Made by a program: the position numbers and the translations under genes. From positions 1 to 64,000 of the forward strand of contig JASHRN010000171.1 in NCBI GenBank assembly GCA_030037335.1: a DNA stretch of 64,000 nucleotides, written 5' to 3'. Numbering within the stretch: position 1 is the stretch's first letter; each line of letters opens with the position of its first letter. Under the pieces are notes generated by a model, which was given only the letters and a program-made list of their open reading frames with translations, ran no database searches and was not told the origin of the DNA. This document shows, one piece after another, positions 35,453 through 43,661 of the stretch. The DNA comes from Candidatus Acidiferrales bacterium (GTDB lineage Bacteria > Acidobacteriota > Terriglobia > Acidiferrales > UBA7541).

Positions 35453-36765
35453 GCGTCGCCCCGCTGCTCAAGCACTGCAACGATCCGCTCGAGCGATCGT
35501 GCCGTGGCGCCGCGATTCGATTCCACCAGCGCGCGTGCCTTCTGTCCCATTCGTTCCCGTTTTGCGGAATTCGTTATCAGCTCAGCCCACGCTTTCCCGA
35601 GTTGCTGCCCGCTGCGCACCTGAGTTCCTGCACCCGTGCTGGAAAACTTCGCAGCAATTTCGCGAAAATTCTGCATCGAAGGTCCGTAAACCGGCGGCTT
35701 TCCAAACCAAGCGGGCTCAAGAATGTTGTGCCCGCCCGAATTCACCAATGATCCTCCTACGAACACCGCATCTCCAAGGCTGTAGATTCCCGCGAGCTCG
35801 CCAATCGAATCCAAAATCAAAACATCGCAATTTTCATCGAGCGATGCACCCATATTGACTTTGCTTCGCCGGACCACACTCCAGCCGCGCTCTTTCACCA
35901 GAGCCTCAGCCGCATCGAATCGCTGTGGTTTCCGCGGCGCCAGCACCAGCAGCGCATGACGCCACTGCCGCTGTACAACATCGTACGCGGCCAGCACCGC
36001 CTCCTCTTCACCTTCCACCACACTTCCCGCAACGAAAACCGGCCAGCGCTCCTGATGAGCAACCTGCTCCGCCAGCCATTTACCGAATGGGCTAAGACCC
36101 GGCGGTTCGATGTCATATTTCAAATTTCCCGTGACCTCGACCTTTTCTTCGCTCGCGCCCATCTCTTCCAGCCGCTTCGCGTCCTCTCCACTCTGCGCCA
36201 GAAACAACTCGGCATGGCTAAGGGCGCGGCGGAACAGCGGCTCAATCAACCGCCGAAATCTCCGGAAACGTCGAATCGACCGGTCTGAGATGCGGCTGTT
36301 AACGAACACCACAGGCACGCTTGCTCTCTCCGCTTCACGCATAAAATTCGGCCAAATTTCGGTTTCCAGGATCACCACCAACGCCGGCCGAACGGTTCCG
36401 AAAGCCCGTCGCACCGGCGCTCGCCAATCAAATGGGAAATAGAAGACTCCGCTCGCGCTCTGTATGCGGTCGCGTGCAAGTTGCTGTCCCGTAGCCGTTG
36501 TCGTCGATACAAAGATGGAACGCTCCGGAAACCTCTGGCGCAATCCATCAACGACTGGTTTGCTCGCGAGCACTTCGCCAACGGAAACAGCGTGCACCCA
36601 AATCGCACCGCCGTTTCTCAGGTTTCGCGCCAAAGACTCTGGCAAATAGCCCATCCGCTCGCGGAAATTGCCAATGTATTTGCCCCGCCGCAGCCCTTGC
36701 AGCACAAAATAGGGCGCCAGCAACACCATCGCAATGGCCGTCAGTGCGCTATACAAGAAATACAT
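35449..36765 (-). CDS. waaA: Kdo transferase (3-deoxy-D-manno-octulosonic acid transferase)
   Basis: 438 residues. N-terminal membrane anchor, then WVHAVSVGEVLASKPVVDGLRQ and FVSTTTATGQQLARDR, VVILETEIWPNF and VFVNSRISDRSIRRFRRF, all WaaA hallmarks; FVAGSVVEGEEE and VFVGGSLVNSGGHNILEPAWFGKPPVYGP are in the C-terminal GT-B domain. It adds Kdo from CMP-Kdo to lipid IVA. First gene of the LPS core operon; a promoter with perfect TATAAT lies about 30 nt upstream. Confidence 0.95.
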   Translation of the reverse strand: MYFLYSALTAIAMVLLAPYFVLQGLRRGKYIGNFRERMGYLPESLARNLRNGGAIWVHAVSVGEVLASKPVVDGLRQRFPERSIFVSTTTATGQQLARDRIQSASGVFYFPFDWRAPVRRAFGTVRPALVVILETEIWPNFMREAERASVPVVFVNSRISDRSIRRFRRFRRLIEPLFRRALSHAELFLAQSGEDAKRLEEMGASEEKVEVTGNLKYDIEPPGLSPFGKWLAEQVAHQERWPVFVAGSVVEGEEEAVLAAYDVVQRQWRHALLVLAPRKPQRFDAAEALVKERGWSVVRRSKVNMGASLDENCDVLILDSIGELAGIYSLGDAVFVGGSLVNSGGHNILEPAWFGKPPVYGPSMQNFREIAAKFSSTGAGTQVRSGQQLGKAWAELITNSAKRERMGQKARALVESNRGATARSLERIVAVLEQRGDA

Positions 36766-36794
36766 TGGGTGGGGAAAGCCGCATCAAGAGCCGC

Positions 36795-36823
36795 ATTATA
36801 GTGCTATCCCGCAGTTGAGTCCC
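36795..36823 (-). promoter_or_regulatory. promoter of the LPS core operon (waaA)
   Basis: On the minus strand, GGGACT (36823-36818), a 17-nt spacer and a perfect TATAAT (36800-36795). Transcription would start about 7 nt beyond, leaving a short leader before the waaA ATG at 36765. The -35 overlaps the -35 of the divergent promoter for the gene at 36862. Confidence 0.55.
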
Positions 36824-36843
36824 ACAACGTTTCCACTTACGAT
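36815..36843 (+). promoter_or_regulatory. divergent promoter for the secreted-protein gene at 36862
   Basis: TTGAGT at 36815-36820, a 17-nt spacer and TACGAT at 36838-36843, each 4 of 6 matches to consensus. The start site would fall about 12 nt before the ATG. Confidence 0.4.
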
Positions 36844-36861
36844 TGCATCTATGAGCACGAA

Positions 36862-37494
36862 ATGAACATGAAACGCCCTTCGCTTGTCATTGCCGCTCTG
36901 GCACTCGCTCCGCTGGCTGCGCTTCAGATGCCCCAGATCGCTCCATCCGAGTGGGCGGCAAAGGACACTCATCAGAACTTCACCGTCGCCGCCAACGCTT
37001 ACACGGACGCCGCTCGGGCAAAAGACAAGTTCTCGAAAGCAGACCCCTATAAAGCCGGACTTCTCGCCGTCGACACGTACTTCAAGAACGACACGAATGA
37101 TCCCGTTCACGTCGACCTATCAACCATCCGGCTCAATGTCGACAGCCCTGACGGCAACTTTCATTTGCCGGCTCTCACTCTCCATCAGGCTGCGGCGAAG
37201 ATTGCGCACCCTGGCGGCCCGCCCTCGCCAAAAGTATTTCGCCTTCCGTCCATTGCGCCGACGGGAGAGGACGGCAAAACACGCGACATGGAGGAAAAAC
37301 TGTCGCCGCTAACTTTGCAATCCGACGTTGTTCCACCGCACGGCACGATTCAGGGCTTCCTCTTTTTCGACGTCGACCACCATTTCGACATGGTCGCCTA
37401 CGCTTCCCTCTATGTGCCGGACCTGAAATCCGTAGCCTCAAATGACGGACTCATCTATTTTGAAGTCCCTCTCGGATCCAAAGCTCCTCACTAA
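36862..37494 (+). CDS. secreted protein of unknown function
   Basis: 210 residues. A signal peptide (MKRPSLVIAALALAPLAAL from the second Met) precedes a mature domain with YKAGLLAVDTYFKNDTNDPVHVDLSTIRLNV, a beta-rich segment that resembles DUF4352-like or telokin-like extracellular immunoglobulin-fold proteins, and ends with GFLFFDVDHHFDMVAYASLYVPDL. I see no catalytic motif. It is divergent from the LPS operon and 87 nt before pcrA. Probably periplasmic; function unknown. Confidence 0.7.
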   Translation: MNMKRPSLVIAALALAPLAALQMPQIAPSEWAAKDTHQNFTVAANAYTDAARAKDKFSKADPYKAGLLAVDTYFKNDTNDPVHVDLSTIRLNVDSPDGNFHLPALTLHQAAAKIAHPGGPPSPKVFRLPSIAPTGEDGKTRDMEEKLSPLTLQSDVVPPHGTIQGFLFFDVDHHFDMVAYASLYVPDLKSVASNDGLIYFEVPLGSKAPH

Positions 37495-37520
37495 GAAGAA
37501 TTCGATTCGTTCACGGCGAT

Positions 37521-37549
37521 TTGCCGAATCGCACCCGCTCGGATAAAAT
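37521..37549 (+). promoter_or_regulatory. promoter of the PcrA-type helicase gene
   Basis: TTGCCG at 37521-37526, a 17-nt spacer and TAAAAT at 37544-37549. The start site would lie near 37556, about 26 nt before the ATG. Confidence 0.5.
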
Positions 37550-37581
37550 TCGATTTCGTTTCTGAAGATTCCTTTCACACG

Positions 37582-39783
37582 ATGACGCTCCTCGACCAAC
37601 TCAATCCACGACAGCGCGAAGCGGTCACAGCAACCGCTGGACCTGTTCTCGTCCTTGCCGGCGCCGGCACGGGTAAGACCCGGGTCATCACCTATCGCGT
37701 TGCCCATTTGATCGCTCAGGGCGTCCCTGCACAGAATATTTTGGCCGTGACCTTCACGAACAAAGCCGCCGAGCAGATGCGCCGCCGTATCACGGAACTC
37801 GTTGTTGCGAGCGGCCGCGACACTTCGGGCATTTGGATCTCCACTTTTCATTCCTTCTGCGCGCGCCTCTTGCGCCGCGAAGCTCCTCACGCGAATCTTC
37901 CTCACTCGTTCACGATTTACGACGACGACGATCAGACTCGCGCCATCAAGCTCGCGCTGCAAAATATGAAAATCCCAGAGAAAGAGCTTGCGCCTCGCGC
38001 CCTGCGGGATCGCATCAGCAGCGCAAAAAATCACAGCATTTCACCGGACGAAATGGAAGCCGAAGCCTTCGATCCGTTCACCAAGAAAGCCGCTGCCGTC
38101 TACCGCGAATACGAATCGCTCCTGCGGAAGTCTGCCGCTCTCGATTTCGACGATCTTCTCCTCCGCGCTGTTGCGCTGCTCCGCGAAAACGCCGATGTAC
38201 GCTCGCGCTGGTCGCACCAGCTTCGTTTCATTCAAGTCGACGAATTTCAGGACACGAACGCTTCCCAAGAAGAGTTAGTTCGCCTTCTCGCAGGCAGCGA
38301 ACGCAATGTTTGCGTTGTCGGCGACGAGGATCAGTCCATCTACAGTTGGCGCGGCGCTGTGAGCGGCAATTTCCAGCGGTTCCTGAACGATTTTCCGGGA
38401 GCGAAAACCATTCGTCTCGAGGAAAACTATCGCTCCACGCAAACAATCCTCGACGCCGCCGCAGGCGTCGTCAGCCACAATCGCTCGCGCCTGGGCAAAG
38501 AGCTCAAGGCAACTCATGGCTCAGGAGATCGGCTGGCCTATTACGAAGCTCGTGACGCCGCGGACGAAGCCGAGCACATCGCCAGCAGACTCTCCGATCT
38601 ACTTCGGTCAGATTCCGCCTCCACGATTGCTGTGCTTTACCGCACCTCCGCGCAGTCACGGCCATTTGAAGAAACTCTTCGCCGCATCGGCATTCGCCAT
38701 CGCGTGGTTGGGGGCTTCAGCTTCTATCAGCGCGCTGAGGTCAAAGACACTCTGGCCTACATCCGCCTGCTTTTTCATCCCGATGACGATATTGCTCTCC
38801 TGCGCGTGTTGAATGTTCCTCCGCGCGGCATCGGCAAAGTTACAATCGATTCTCTGCGCGCAATCGCCCGTGAGTCGAACCAATCTCTTTGGGAAGCAAT
38901 CCCACTCGCAGCCCAGCGCATGCGCGGCGGCTCGGCTTTGACGGATTTTCGCAAAATGATGTTGGATATTACGCAAGAATGCGCCGAAAAAAATCCCGGC
39001 GAAATCGTTGAAACCATTCTCGACCGCACCGGCTATCTCGACTGGGCCGAACAGCAGGATCACCTCGACAATTCCAGTCGCGCCGACAATCTTCGCGAAC
39101 TTTCCAACGCCATTGCCGAAGCCATCGAGCAGGGCGAAACTTTGGAAGATGTCCTCGACCGCGCTTCTCTCGTCGCCGATACGGATGAATTCGACCAAAC
39201 CATTCCTGTCTCGCTGATGACTCTGCACAGCGCCAAGGGCTTGGAATTTGATCATGTCTTCCTTGCGGGATTGGAAGAAGGTCTGCTCCCGCACGGCCGT
39301 TCGATGAACAATGACAACGACATCGAAGAGGAGCGCCGTCTCTGCTACGTTGGCATGACGCGCGCCAAGCGCACGCTCTCTCTTTCCCGCGCCATCTATC
39401 GCCGCTCCTGGGCGAACACGGATCTCGCTGCCGCAACCCCGTCGCGTTTTTTGGCAGAAGTTCCCGCTGATCTCGTTGAAGCCGCTCCCGGCTCTATTGC
39501 GGAACCCGGCGAAAAACGCCGTTACGAGCCGGATCCCGACTATTATCAATCCACGCCGCGATTCCGCCGCCCGAGGAGAACCGCCGCGCCTGAAATTGAG
39601 TCCTCTGCAAGCAATCGCGCCTCAAATCGCCTCATCGGCGCTCGCGTCAAGCACCCTTCCTACGGCGTGGGAACCATTCTCAAAATAGAAGACGATGGCG
39701 ACGATCGCCGCCTCACCGTCAGCTTCCGCGATTACGGAACCAAGAAACTCATCGAGCGCTACGCCCATCTTCAATTCGTCTAG
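37582..39783 (+). CDS. pcrA: UvrD/PcrA-type ATP-dependent DNA helicase
   Basis: 733 residues, superfamily 1A helicase. Motifs: Q motif LNPRQREAV, Walker A GAGTGKTRVI, motif Ia TFTNKAAEQMRRRI, Walker B QVDEFQDTN, motif III GDEDQSIYSWRGA, motif IV LEENYRSTQ, motif V LMTLHSAKGLEFDHVFL and motif VI EERRLCYVGMTRAK. The C-terminus has VKHPSYGVGTILKIEDD, the Tudor-like RNA-polymerase-binding domain of PcrA/UvrD. It unwinds DNA 3'-5' in repair and removes RNA polymerase or RecA. Complete and probably transcribed alone. Confidence 0.95.
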   Translation: MTLLDQLNPRQREAVTATAGPVLVLAGAGTGKTRVITYRVAHLIAQGVPAQNILAVTFTNKAAEQMRRRITELVVASGRDTSGIWISTFHSFCARLLRREAPHANLPHSFTIYDDDDQTRAIKLALQNMKIPEKELAPRALRDRISSAKNHSISPDEMEAEAFDPFTKKAAAVYREYESLLRKSAALDFDDLLLRAVALLRENADVRSRWSHQLRFIQVDEFQDTNASQEELVRLLAGSERNVCVVGDEDQSIYSWRGAVSGNFQRFLNDFPGAKTIRLEENYRSTQTILDAAAGVVSHNRSRLGKELKATHGSGDRLAYYEARDAADEAEHIASRLSDLLRSDSASTIAVLYRTSAQSRPFEETLRRIGIRHRVVGGFSFYQRAEVKDTLAYIRLLFHPDDDIALLRVLNVPPRGIGKVTIDSLRAIARESNQSLWEAIPLAAQRMRGGSALTDFRKMMLDITQECAEKNPGEIVETILDRTGYLDWAEQQDHLDNSSRADNLRELSNAIAEAIEQGETLEDVLDRASLVADTDEFDQTIPVSLMTLHSAKGLEFDHVFLAGLEEGLLPHGRSMNNDNDIEEERRLCYVGMTRAKRTLSLSRAIYRRSWANTDLAAATPSRFLAEVPADLVEAAPGSIAEPGEKRRYEPDPDYYQSTPRFRRPRRTAAPEIESSASNRASNRLIGARVKHPSYGVGTILKIEDDGDDRRLTVSFRDYGTKKLIERYAHLQFV

Positions 39784-39816
39784 CTAACCAACCCGAATCC
39801 CTCTGCATCGCAGCGG

Positions 39817-39845
39817 TTGCGCGATAGAGCGGCTCAATGTACAGT
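39817..39845 (+). promoter_or_regulatory. possible promoter of the APC permease gene
   Basis: TTGCGC at 39817-39822, a 17-nt spacer and TACAGT at 39840-39845. Spacing is ideal but both boxes are imperfect; it lies about 30 nt upstream of the ATG. Confidence 0.35.
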
Positions 39846-39883
39846 GCTCCCCTTGCCATGCCGACACGGCGGCCTTTGAACAA

Positions 39884-41614
39884 ATGAATCAGCAGCTCTT
39901 TCGCACCAAGAGCATCGACCGGCTGATTGCCGACGCCGACCGGCCCGAGCATCGCCTGAAAAAAACACTCGGCTGGCTCAGCCTCACCGCTCTGGGCATC
40001 GGCGCCATCATTGGCAGCGGAATTTTCATCACCACAGGTACCGCTGCGGCGGGCATGACCGTGCGCTACCCGTCCATCCTTCAGGCTCCGCTCTTGAGCG
40101 TGCTCATGCACGGCGCGCATGCAATGGGCATGAACGGCCGACCCGGCGCCGGCCCGGGCATTGCCGTCTCGTTTCTTGCCGTCGCCTTCGTTTGTGGACT
40201 CGCCGGCCTGTGCTACGCCGAGCTCGCTTCCATGATTCCCATCGCCGGCAGCGCCTACACCTACACTTACGCGACGCTTGGGGAACTTATTGCATGGATC
40301 ATCGGCTGGGACCTCATCCTTGAATACGCCGTCTCCAACATGGCCGTCGCCGTCGGCTTCTCCGCTTACGTGAATAATCTCCTCGGTACATTTCACCTTC
40401 ACCTTCCGGATTCGCTCGGCACTCCAGCCTACGATCCCGCTGTGGGCTGGTCCCTGCACTTCAATATCTTGAGCTTCCTCATCGTCATGTTCCTCACCGT
40501 GTTGCTCGTGCGCGGCATTCGCGAGTCGGCCGCCGCCAACAACATCATGGTCGGCATCAAACTCGTCGCGATCGCGGTTTTCTGCATTGTCGCCAGCAAA
40601 TATATTCAGCCCGCAAATATGAAGCCGTTTTTCCCCAATGGTTTTCAGGGCGTCCTCACTGGTGGCGCTATCGTTTTCTTCAGTTACATCGGCTTTGACG
40701 CTGTTTCCACCGCTGCCGAAGAGTGCAAGAACCCCAAGCGCGACGTTCCCATCGGCATACTCGCTTCTCTTTTTGTCTGCGCCCTTTTCTATGTCGCTCT
40801 TGCTGTCGTGCTCACCGGCATTCAAAAATGGAACACTCTCAACAACGCCGCTCCCGTCGCCCAGGCCCTCGAAGCCATTGGCCTGAAGATGACCGACCGC
40901 TGGGTCACTGCAGGCGCGTTGATGGGCATGATTTCCTCCATCCTCGTTTATCAGTTGGGACAAGCGCGCATCTGGTTTGCAATGTCGCGCGACGGCCTGT
41001 TGCCTGCCGTTTTCTCGCGGGTTCATAAGGCTTTCCGTACTCCTGACTTCGCTACCTGGGTTGCCGGATTTTTTGTCGCGATTCCGGCAGGAATTTTCGA
41101 TATCGGCACGCTCGCCGATCTTTCCAACATCGGCACCCTGTTTGCTTTCATTCTCGTTTCCATTGCGGTTCTGATTCTCCGCAAGCGCCAGTCTGACCGC
41201 CCGCGCGGCTTTCGAGTTCCCTTCACACCCTGGATTCCCATTGCCTCGGTGGTGTTTTGTTTTGTTCTCATGGCCAGCTTGACCGTCGTAAACTGGGTCC
41301 GCTTCTTCGTCTGGTTACTGATTGGCCTGCTCTTGTACTTTGATTTCGGCGTACGCCATAGCTCCGCGGGACGTGCAGCTGATTCTGTCGCTCAACGCCG
41401 GCTCCTGGTCGCTTCGGACAAAGCGCTTATCGTGCTGAGCGCCGCTCTCTTGGTACTTGCAACCGCCGGCGCAACGGTCGTCGCGGAAGGCCTTGTGTAC
41501 GGTGGCCTGGTCGAAAGAATCGGGCTGATTTTCATCGCGGCCGTCTCGCTGGTATTTCTAGTGCGTGGCTGGAAACATTACCGCGAAGACGCGCCGATGG
41601 CGGAAACCGCATAA
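39884..41614 (+). CDS. APC-superfamily amino acid permease (CAT/YfnA type)
   Basis: 576 residues with about 12-14 membrane helices. The first helix carries LGIGAIIGSGIFITTGTAAAG, the substrate-binding GxG motif of APC permeases; LCYAELASMIPIAGSAYTYTYATLGELIAWIIGWDL and FFSYIGFDAVSTAAEECKNPKRDVPIGI are typical of the cationic amino acid transporter group. An unusual loop of about 35 residues rich in Gly, Met and Pro sits between helices 1 and 2. It should import an amino acid with a cation; the exact substrate is unknown. Stand-alone gene. Confidence 0.93.
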   Translation: MNQQLFRTKSIDRLIADADRPEHRLKKTLGWLSLTALGIGAIIGSGIFITTGTAAAGMTVRYPSILQAPLLSVLMHGAHAMGMNGRPGAGPGIAVSFLAVAFVCGLAGLCYAELASMIPIAGSAYTYTYATLGELIAWIIGWDLILEYAVSNMAVAVGFSAYVNNLLGTFHLHLPDSLGTPAYDPAVGWSLHFNILSFLIVMFLTVLLVRGIRESAAANNIMVGIKLVAIAVFCIVASKYIQPANMKPFFPNGFQGVLTGGAIVFFSYIGFDAVSTAAEECKNPKRDVPIGILASLFVCALFYVALAVVLTGIQKWNTLNNAAPVAQALEAIGLKMTDRWVTAGALMGMISSILVYQLGQARIWFAMSRDGLLPAVFSRVHKAFRTPDFATWVAGFFVAIPAGIFDIGTLADLSNIGTLFAFILVSIAVLILRKRQSDRPRGFRVPFTPWIPIASVVFCFVLMASLTVVNWVRFFVWLLIGLLLYFDFGVRHSSAGRAADSVAQRRLLVASDKALIVLSAALLVLATAGATVVAEGLVYGGLVERIGLIFIAAVSLVFLVRGWKHYREDAPMAETA

Positions 41615-41707
41615 AATAAGCTCGTGGAGACTTCGCCGCCGCATGCGAATCAAATAAATTCTCGAACGCTTTCCCCTCAGTACGTTCGCAGAGTAGAAGT
41701 TAGAATT

Positions 41708-41788
41708 GTCATTCCGAGCGGAGGCACGCGTCTTCTCTTATCTGTCGCGCAAGCGACAGCGCGTGGCAAAGCGAGGAATCAGCAGTTT
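41708..41788 (+). repeat. GTCATTCCGA...GAGGAATC interspersed repeat, copy 1
   Basis: Starts GTCATTCCGAGCGGAG and ends GCGAGGAATCAGCAGTTT, the same bounding sequences as at 48058-48096. The interior has TCTGTCGC-gcaa-GCGACAG, a stem-loop. It occupies most of the 216-nt gap between the permease and the deaminase. Confidence 0.6.
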
Positions 41789-41830
41789 GCTTTCTTGTAC
41801 GGAAAATTTGCGAACGCAACCACCTGAATC

Positions 41831-42880
41831 ATGGAATCAGCCCTGAGCGACGAATCTGCCTTAGCCCGACTTCCCAAGGCCGAACTTCACCTGCACCTCG
41901 AAGGCTGTCTCACACCCGCACTCGTTGTTCAGCTCGCCGCGTGGCATGGCGAGAGCCTGACACTCGAGCAAGCCAACGCCAGATTCGAGACCGCTTCTTT
42001 CGTGGATTTCCTCGAACTCTTCAAATGGGCCACCTCCTATCTTCGCCGACCCGAAGATTACGCGCCCCTCGCCACCCATGTTGTTCGGGAACTTGCAGCG
42101 CAAAATTGCCGTTACGCTGAAATCACTCTTTCCGTCGGCGTGATGCTTCTCCGAAAACAAGATGTCCATGCCAATTTTGCCGCCATCCGCGAAGCTGTGA
42201 GCAAAACCTCTGATGTTCACCACATTCGCATTCAATGGATTTTTGATGCCGTCCGCCAATTCGGCTCCGAAAAGGCCATAGACGTTGCGCGCCTCGCCTC
42301 CGAGATGAAATCGCAAGGCGTGGTCGCTTTTGGCATCGGCGGCGACGAACAATCTTTGCCTGCCGCCGATTTCCGCAAAGTATTCGACTATGCCGCTTCC
42401 GAAGGACTGCATCGCGTCGCTCACGCTGGCGAAATCGGCGGCCCGCAATCTGTTCGCGATGCCATCGAAATTTTCGGTGCAGAGCGCATCGGCCACGGCA
42501 TTTCCGCCATCCACGACGAGAGCTTGATGGGCCTGCTCATCCAGCGCCAAATCCCCCTCGAAATCTGTCCGACAAGCAATCTCCGCACGGGTGCCCTCGC
42601 GAAATTACTCGCCTCGAAAAACGCTCGCCTCTCCGATCATCCTCTTGCACAATTCGCCGCTTGCGGCGTTCCCGTCACGTTAGCCACTGACGATCCCGGA
42701 ATGTTCCGCACCAGCTTGAACGCTGAATATGCCGCCGCCCATGAGAAAATGGGCGTCACAATCCCCCAGCTCGCCTCCATCGCCGAAGCCGGCTTTCGCC
42801 ATTCCTTCCTGCCAGAAGGCGAAAAGCTCTCTGCTATTGAGAACCTCCGCTCAGAAGCGAAACGCCTCAATTTGCTATAA
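41831..42880 (+). CDS. adenosine deaminase-family protein
   Basis: 349 residues. All zinc and catalytic motifs are present: LHLHLEG (H20, H22), HAGEIGGP, ERIGHGISA and ATDDPGMF. It deaminates adenosine or a related nucleoside. In organisms with the futalosine menaquinone pathway a member of this family acts on aminodeoxyfutalosine, and the short spacing to PurS does not decide between them. ATG chosen at 41831; no clear ribosome site. Its last codons contain the extended -10 box of the next gene. Confidence 0.9.
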   Translation: MESALSDESALARLPKAELHLHLEGCLTPALVVQLAAWHGESLTLEQANARFETASFVDFLELFKWATSYLRRPEDYAPLATHVVRELAAQNCRYAEITLSVGVMLLRKQDVHANFAAIREAVSKTSDVHHIRIQWIFDAVRQFGSEKAIDVARLASEMKSQGVVAFGIGGDEQSLPAADFRKVFDYAASEGLHRVAHAGEIGGPQSVRDAIEIFGAERIGHGISAIHDESLMGLLIQRQIPLEICPTSNLRTGALAKLLASKNARLSDHPLAQFAACGVPVTLATDDPGMFRTSLNAEYAAAHEKMGVTIPQLASIAEAGFRHSFLPEGEKLSAIENLRSEAKRLNLL

Positions 42881-42881
42881 T
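42873..42881 (+). promoter_or_regulatory. extended -10 promoter overlapping the deaminase stop codon, for purS
   Basis: TG at 42873-42874, one base, then a perfect TATAAT at 42876-42881. The predicted start is near 42888, only 2 nt before the purS ATG at 42890, so the transcript may be leaderless. No good -35 is present. Confidence 0.5.
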
Positions 42882-42889
42882 CCCAACCT

Positions 42890-43132
42890 ATGAAAGCTCA
42901 TGTTTGGGTGATGCTGAAATCAACTGTACTCGACCCGCAGGGCCAGACTATCCACCACGCTCTTTCCTCTCTTGGCCACTCGGAAGTCAAGAGCGTTCGC
43001 CAGGGCAAATTTTTTGTCCTCGATCTGAACGGCATAACCGAAAACGAGGCCAAGCAGAAAATTGAGAAGATCGCCCGCGACATCCTCACCAACTCAGTCA
43101 TCGAAGAATTCCGCTTCGAAATCGTGAAGTAG
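42890..43132 (+). CDS. purS: phosphoribosylformylglycinamidine synthase subunit PurS
   Basis: 80 residues, the full PurS length. KAHVWVMLKSTVLDPQGQTIHHALSSLGHSEVKSVRQGKFF is the family signature. PurS is the small structural subunit that couples PurQ glutaminase to the PurL synthetase in the fourth step of purine synthesis. purQ and purL normally follow; here about 800 nt of non-coding DNA and glmS follow instead, so the partners must lie elsewhere. Confidence 0.92.
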   Translation: MKAHVWVMLKSTVLDPQGQTIHHALSSLGHSEVKSVRQGKFFVLDLNGITENEAKQKIEKIARDILTNSVIEEFRFEIVK

Positions 43133-43185
43133 CGGGTATCAGACGCGGTCTGCCTCGAAGTCCGAAAGCTCTCCGGACCCGTGAT

Positions 43186-43236
43186 GTCATCCCGAACCGC
43201 TCGCGCCATCCGCGAGCGTGTGAGGGATCTGCTTTT
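43186..43236 (+). repeat. GTCATTCCGA-type interspersed repeat, copy 2
   Basis: Starts GTCATCCCGAAC and ends GAGGGATCTGCTTTT, a variant of the copies at 41708 and 48058. A second truncated beginning, GTCATCCTGAGGAGCG, follows at 43249-43264. Internal inverted pair CTCGCG/CGCGAG. Confidence 0.55.
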
Positions 43237-43401
43237 CGCTTTTATGTTGTCATCCTGAGGAGCGTTTTGTGTAACGAACACAGATTCAGATCGTCCTCGG
43301 GCGTGGCTGCGGCTGTGCATCCGGTTTCCTGCACAGTGTGTTCGGGTCGCAGACCTTGAGATGCAAAACCGCAAGTGAGCGGTGCAACGAGGCAACTCAC
43401 C

Positions 43402-43476
43402 GGCTCTCCACCAACCCCGTTCAACGGGGAAGCCGAGGTGGCTAAAGCTCCCTCGGGTGTTAAGTCTGAGGGAGCT
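43402..43476 (+). repeat. cluster of strong inverted repeats (REP-like) in non-coding DNA
   Basis: Two adjoining hairpins. The first nests CCACC/GGTGG (43408-43412 with 43437-43441) around CCCCGTT/AACGGGG (43415-43429). The second has a perfect 9-bp stem AGCTCCCTC/GAGGGAGCT (43446-43454 with 43468-43476) and a 13-nt loop. No T-run follows, so these are not simple terminators. The remainder of 43265-43550 holds no reading frame I can support. Confidence 0.55.
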
Positions 43477-43553
43477 ACCGGGGTCCAAAACCTTCCATTA
43501 CGCCACAGGGGTCTAGCAGAATTTTCCTCAACCTACCAGGCCCCTGATTTCCC

Positions 43554-43582
43554 TTGACTTTTCATTATCTATGTGGTAAACA
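43554..43582 (+). promoter_or_regulatory. promoter upstream of a short terminated transcript
   Basis: TTGACT at 43554-43559 (5 of 6), a 17-nt spacer and TAAACA at 43577-43582 (3 of 6). The predicted start is near 43589. Confidence 0.4.
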
Positions 43583-43588
43583 GACTGT

Positions 43589-43661
43589 TGCACCCGGAAC
43601 TTCCGGTTTGCGTGTAGCTTATATGAAGACACAGCCGCGGCGACGCGGCTTTTCGCTTTTT
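43589..43661 (+). ncRNA. candidate small RNA or attenuated leader upstream of glmS
   Basis: About 73 nt between a putative promoter and an intrinsic-terminator-like hairpin. It contains a short stem CCGGAA-c-TTCCGG, a single-stranded AT-rich middle, then the terminator stem AGCCGCG-GCGA-CGCGGCT followed by TTTCGCTTTTT. No plausible reading frame lies inside. It may be an independent sRNA or a leader whose terminator controls glmS, 280 nt downstream. I do not recognise a known RNA family. Confidence 0.4.
43633..43661 (+). terminator. intrinsic terminator
   Basis: Seven-base-pair GC-rich stem AGCCGCG/CGCGGCT with GCGA tetraloop (43633-43650), followed by TTTCGCTTTTT. Confidence 0.6.

Noticed and set aside
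39749-41026. Long 425-codon open frame on the minus strand across the APC permease
   Set aside because: It is fully antisense to a clear permease gene, has a biased His/Gly/Ala/Glu composition, no start signal and no recognisable domain; such shadows are common in GC-rich DNA.
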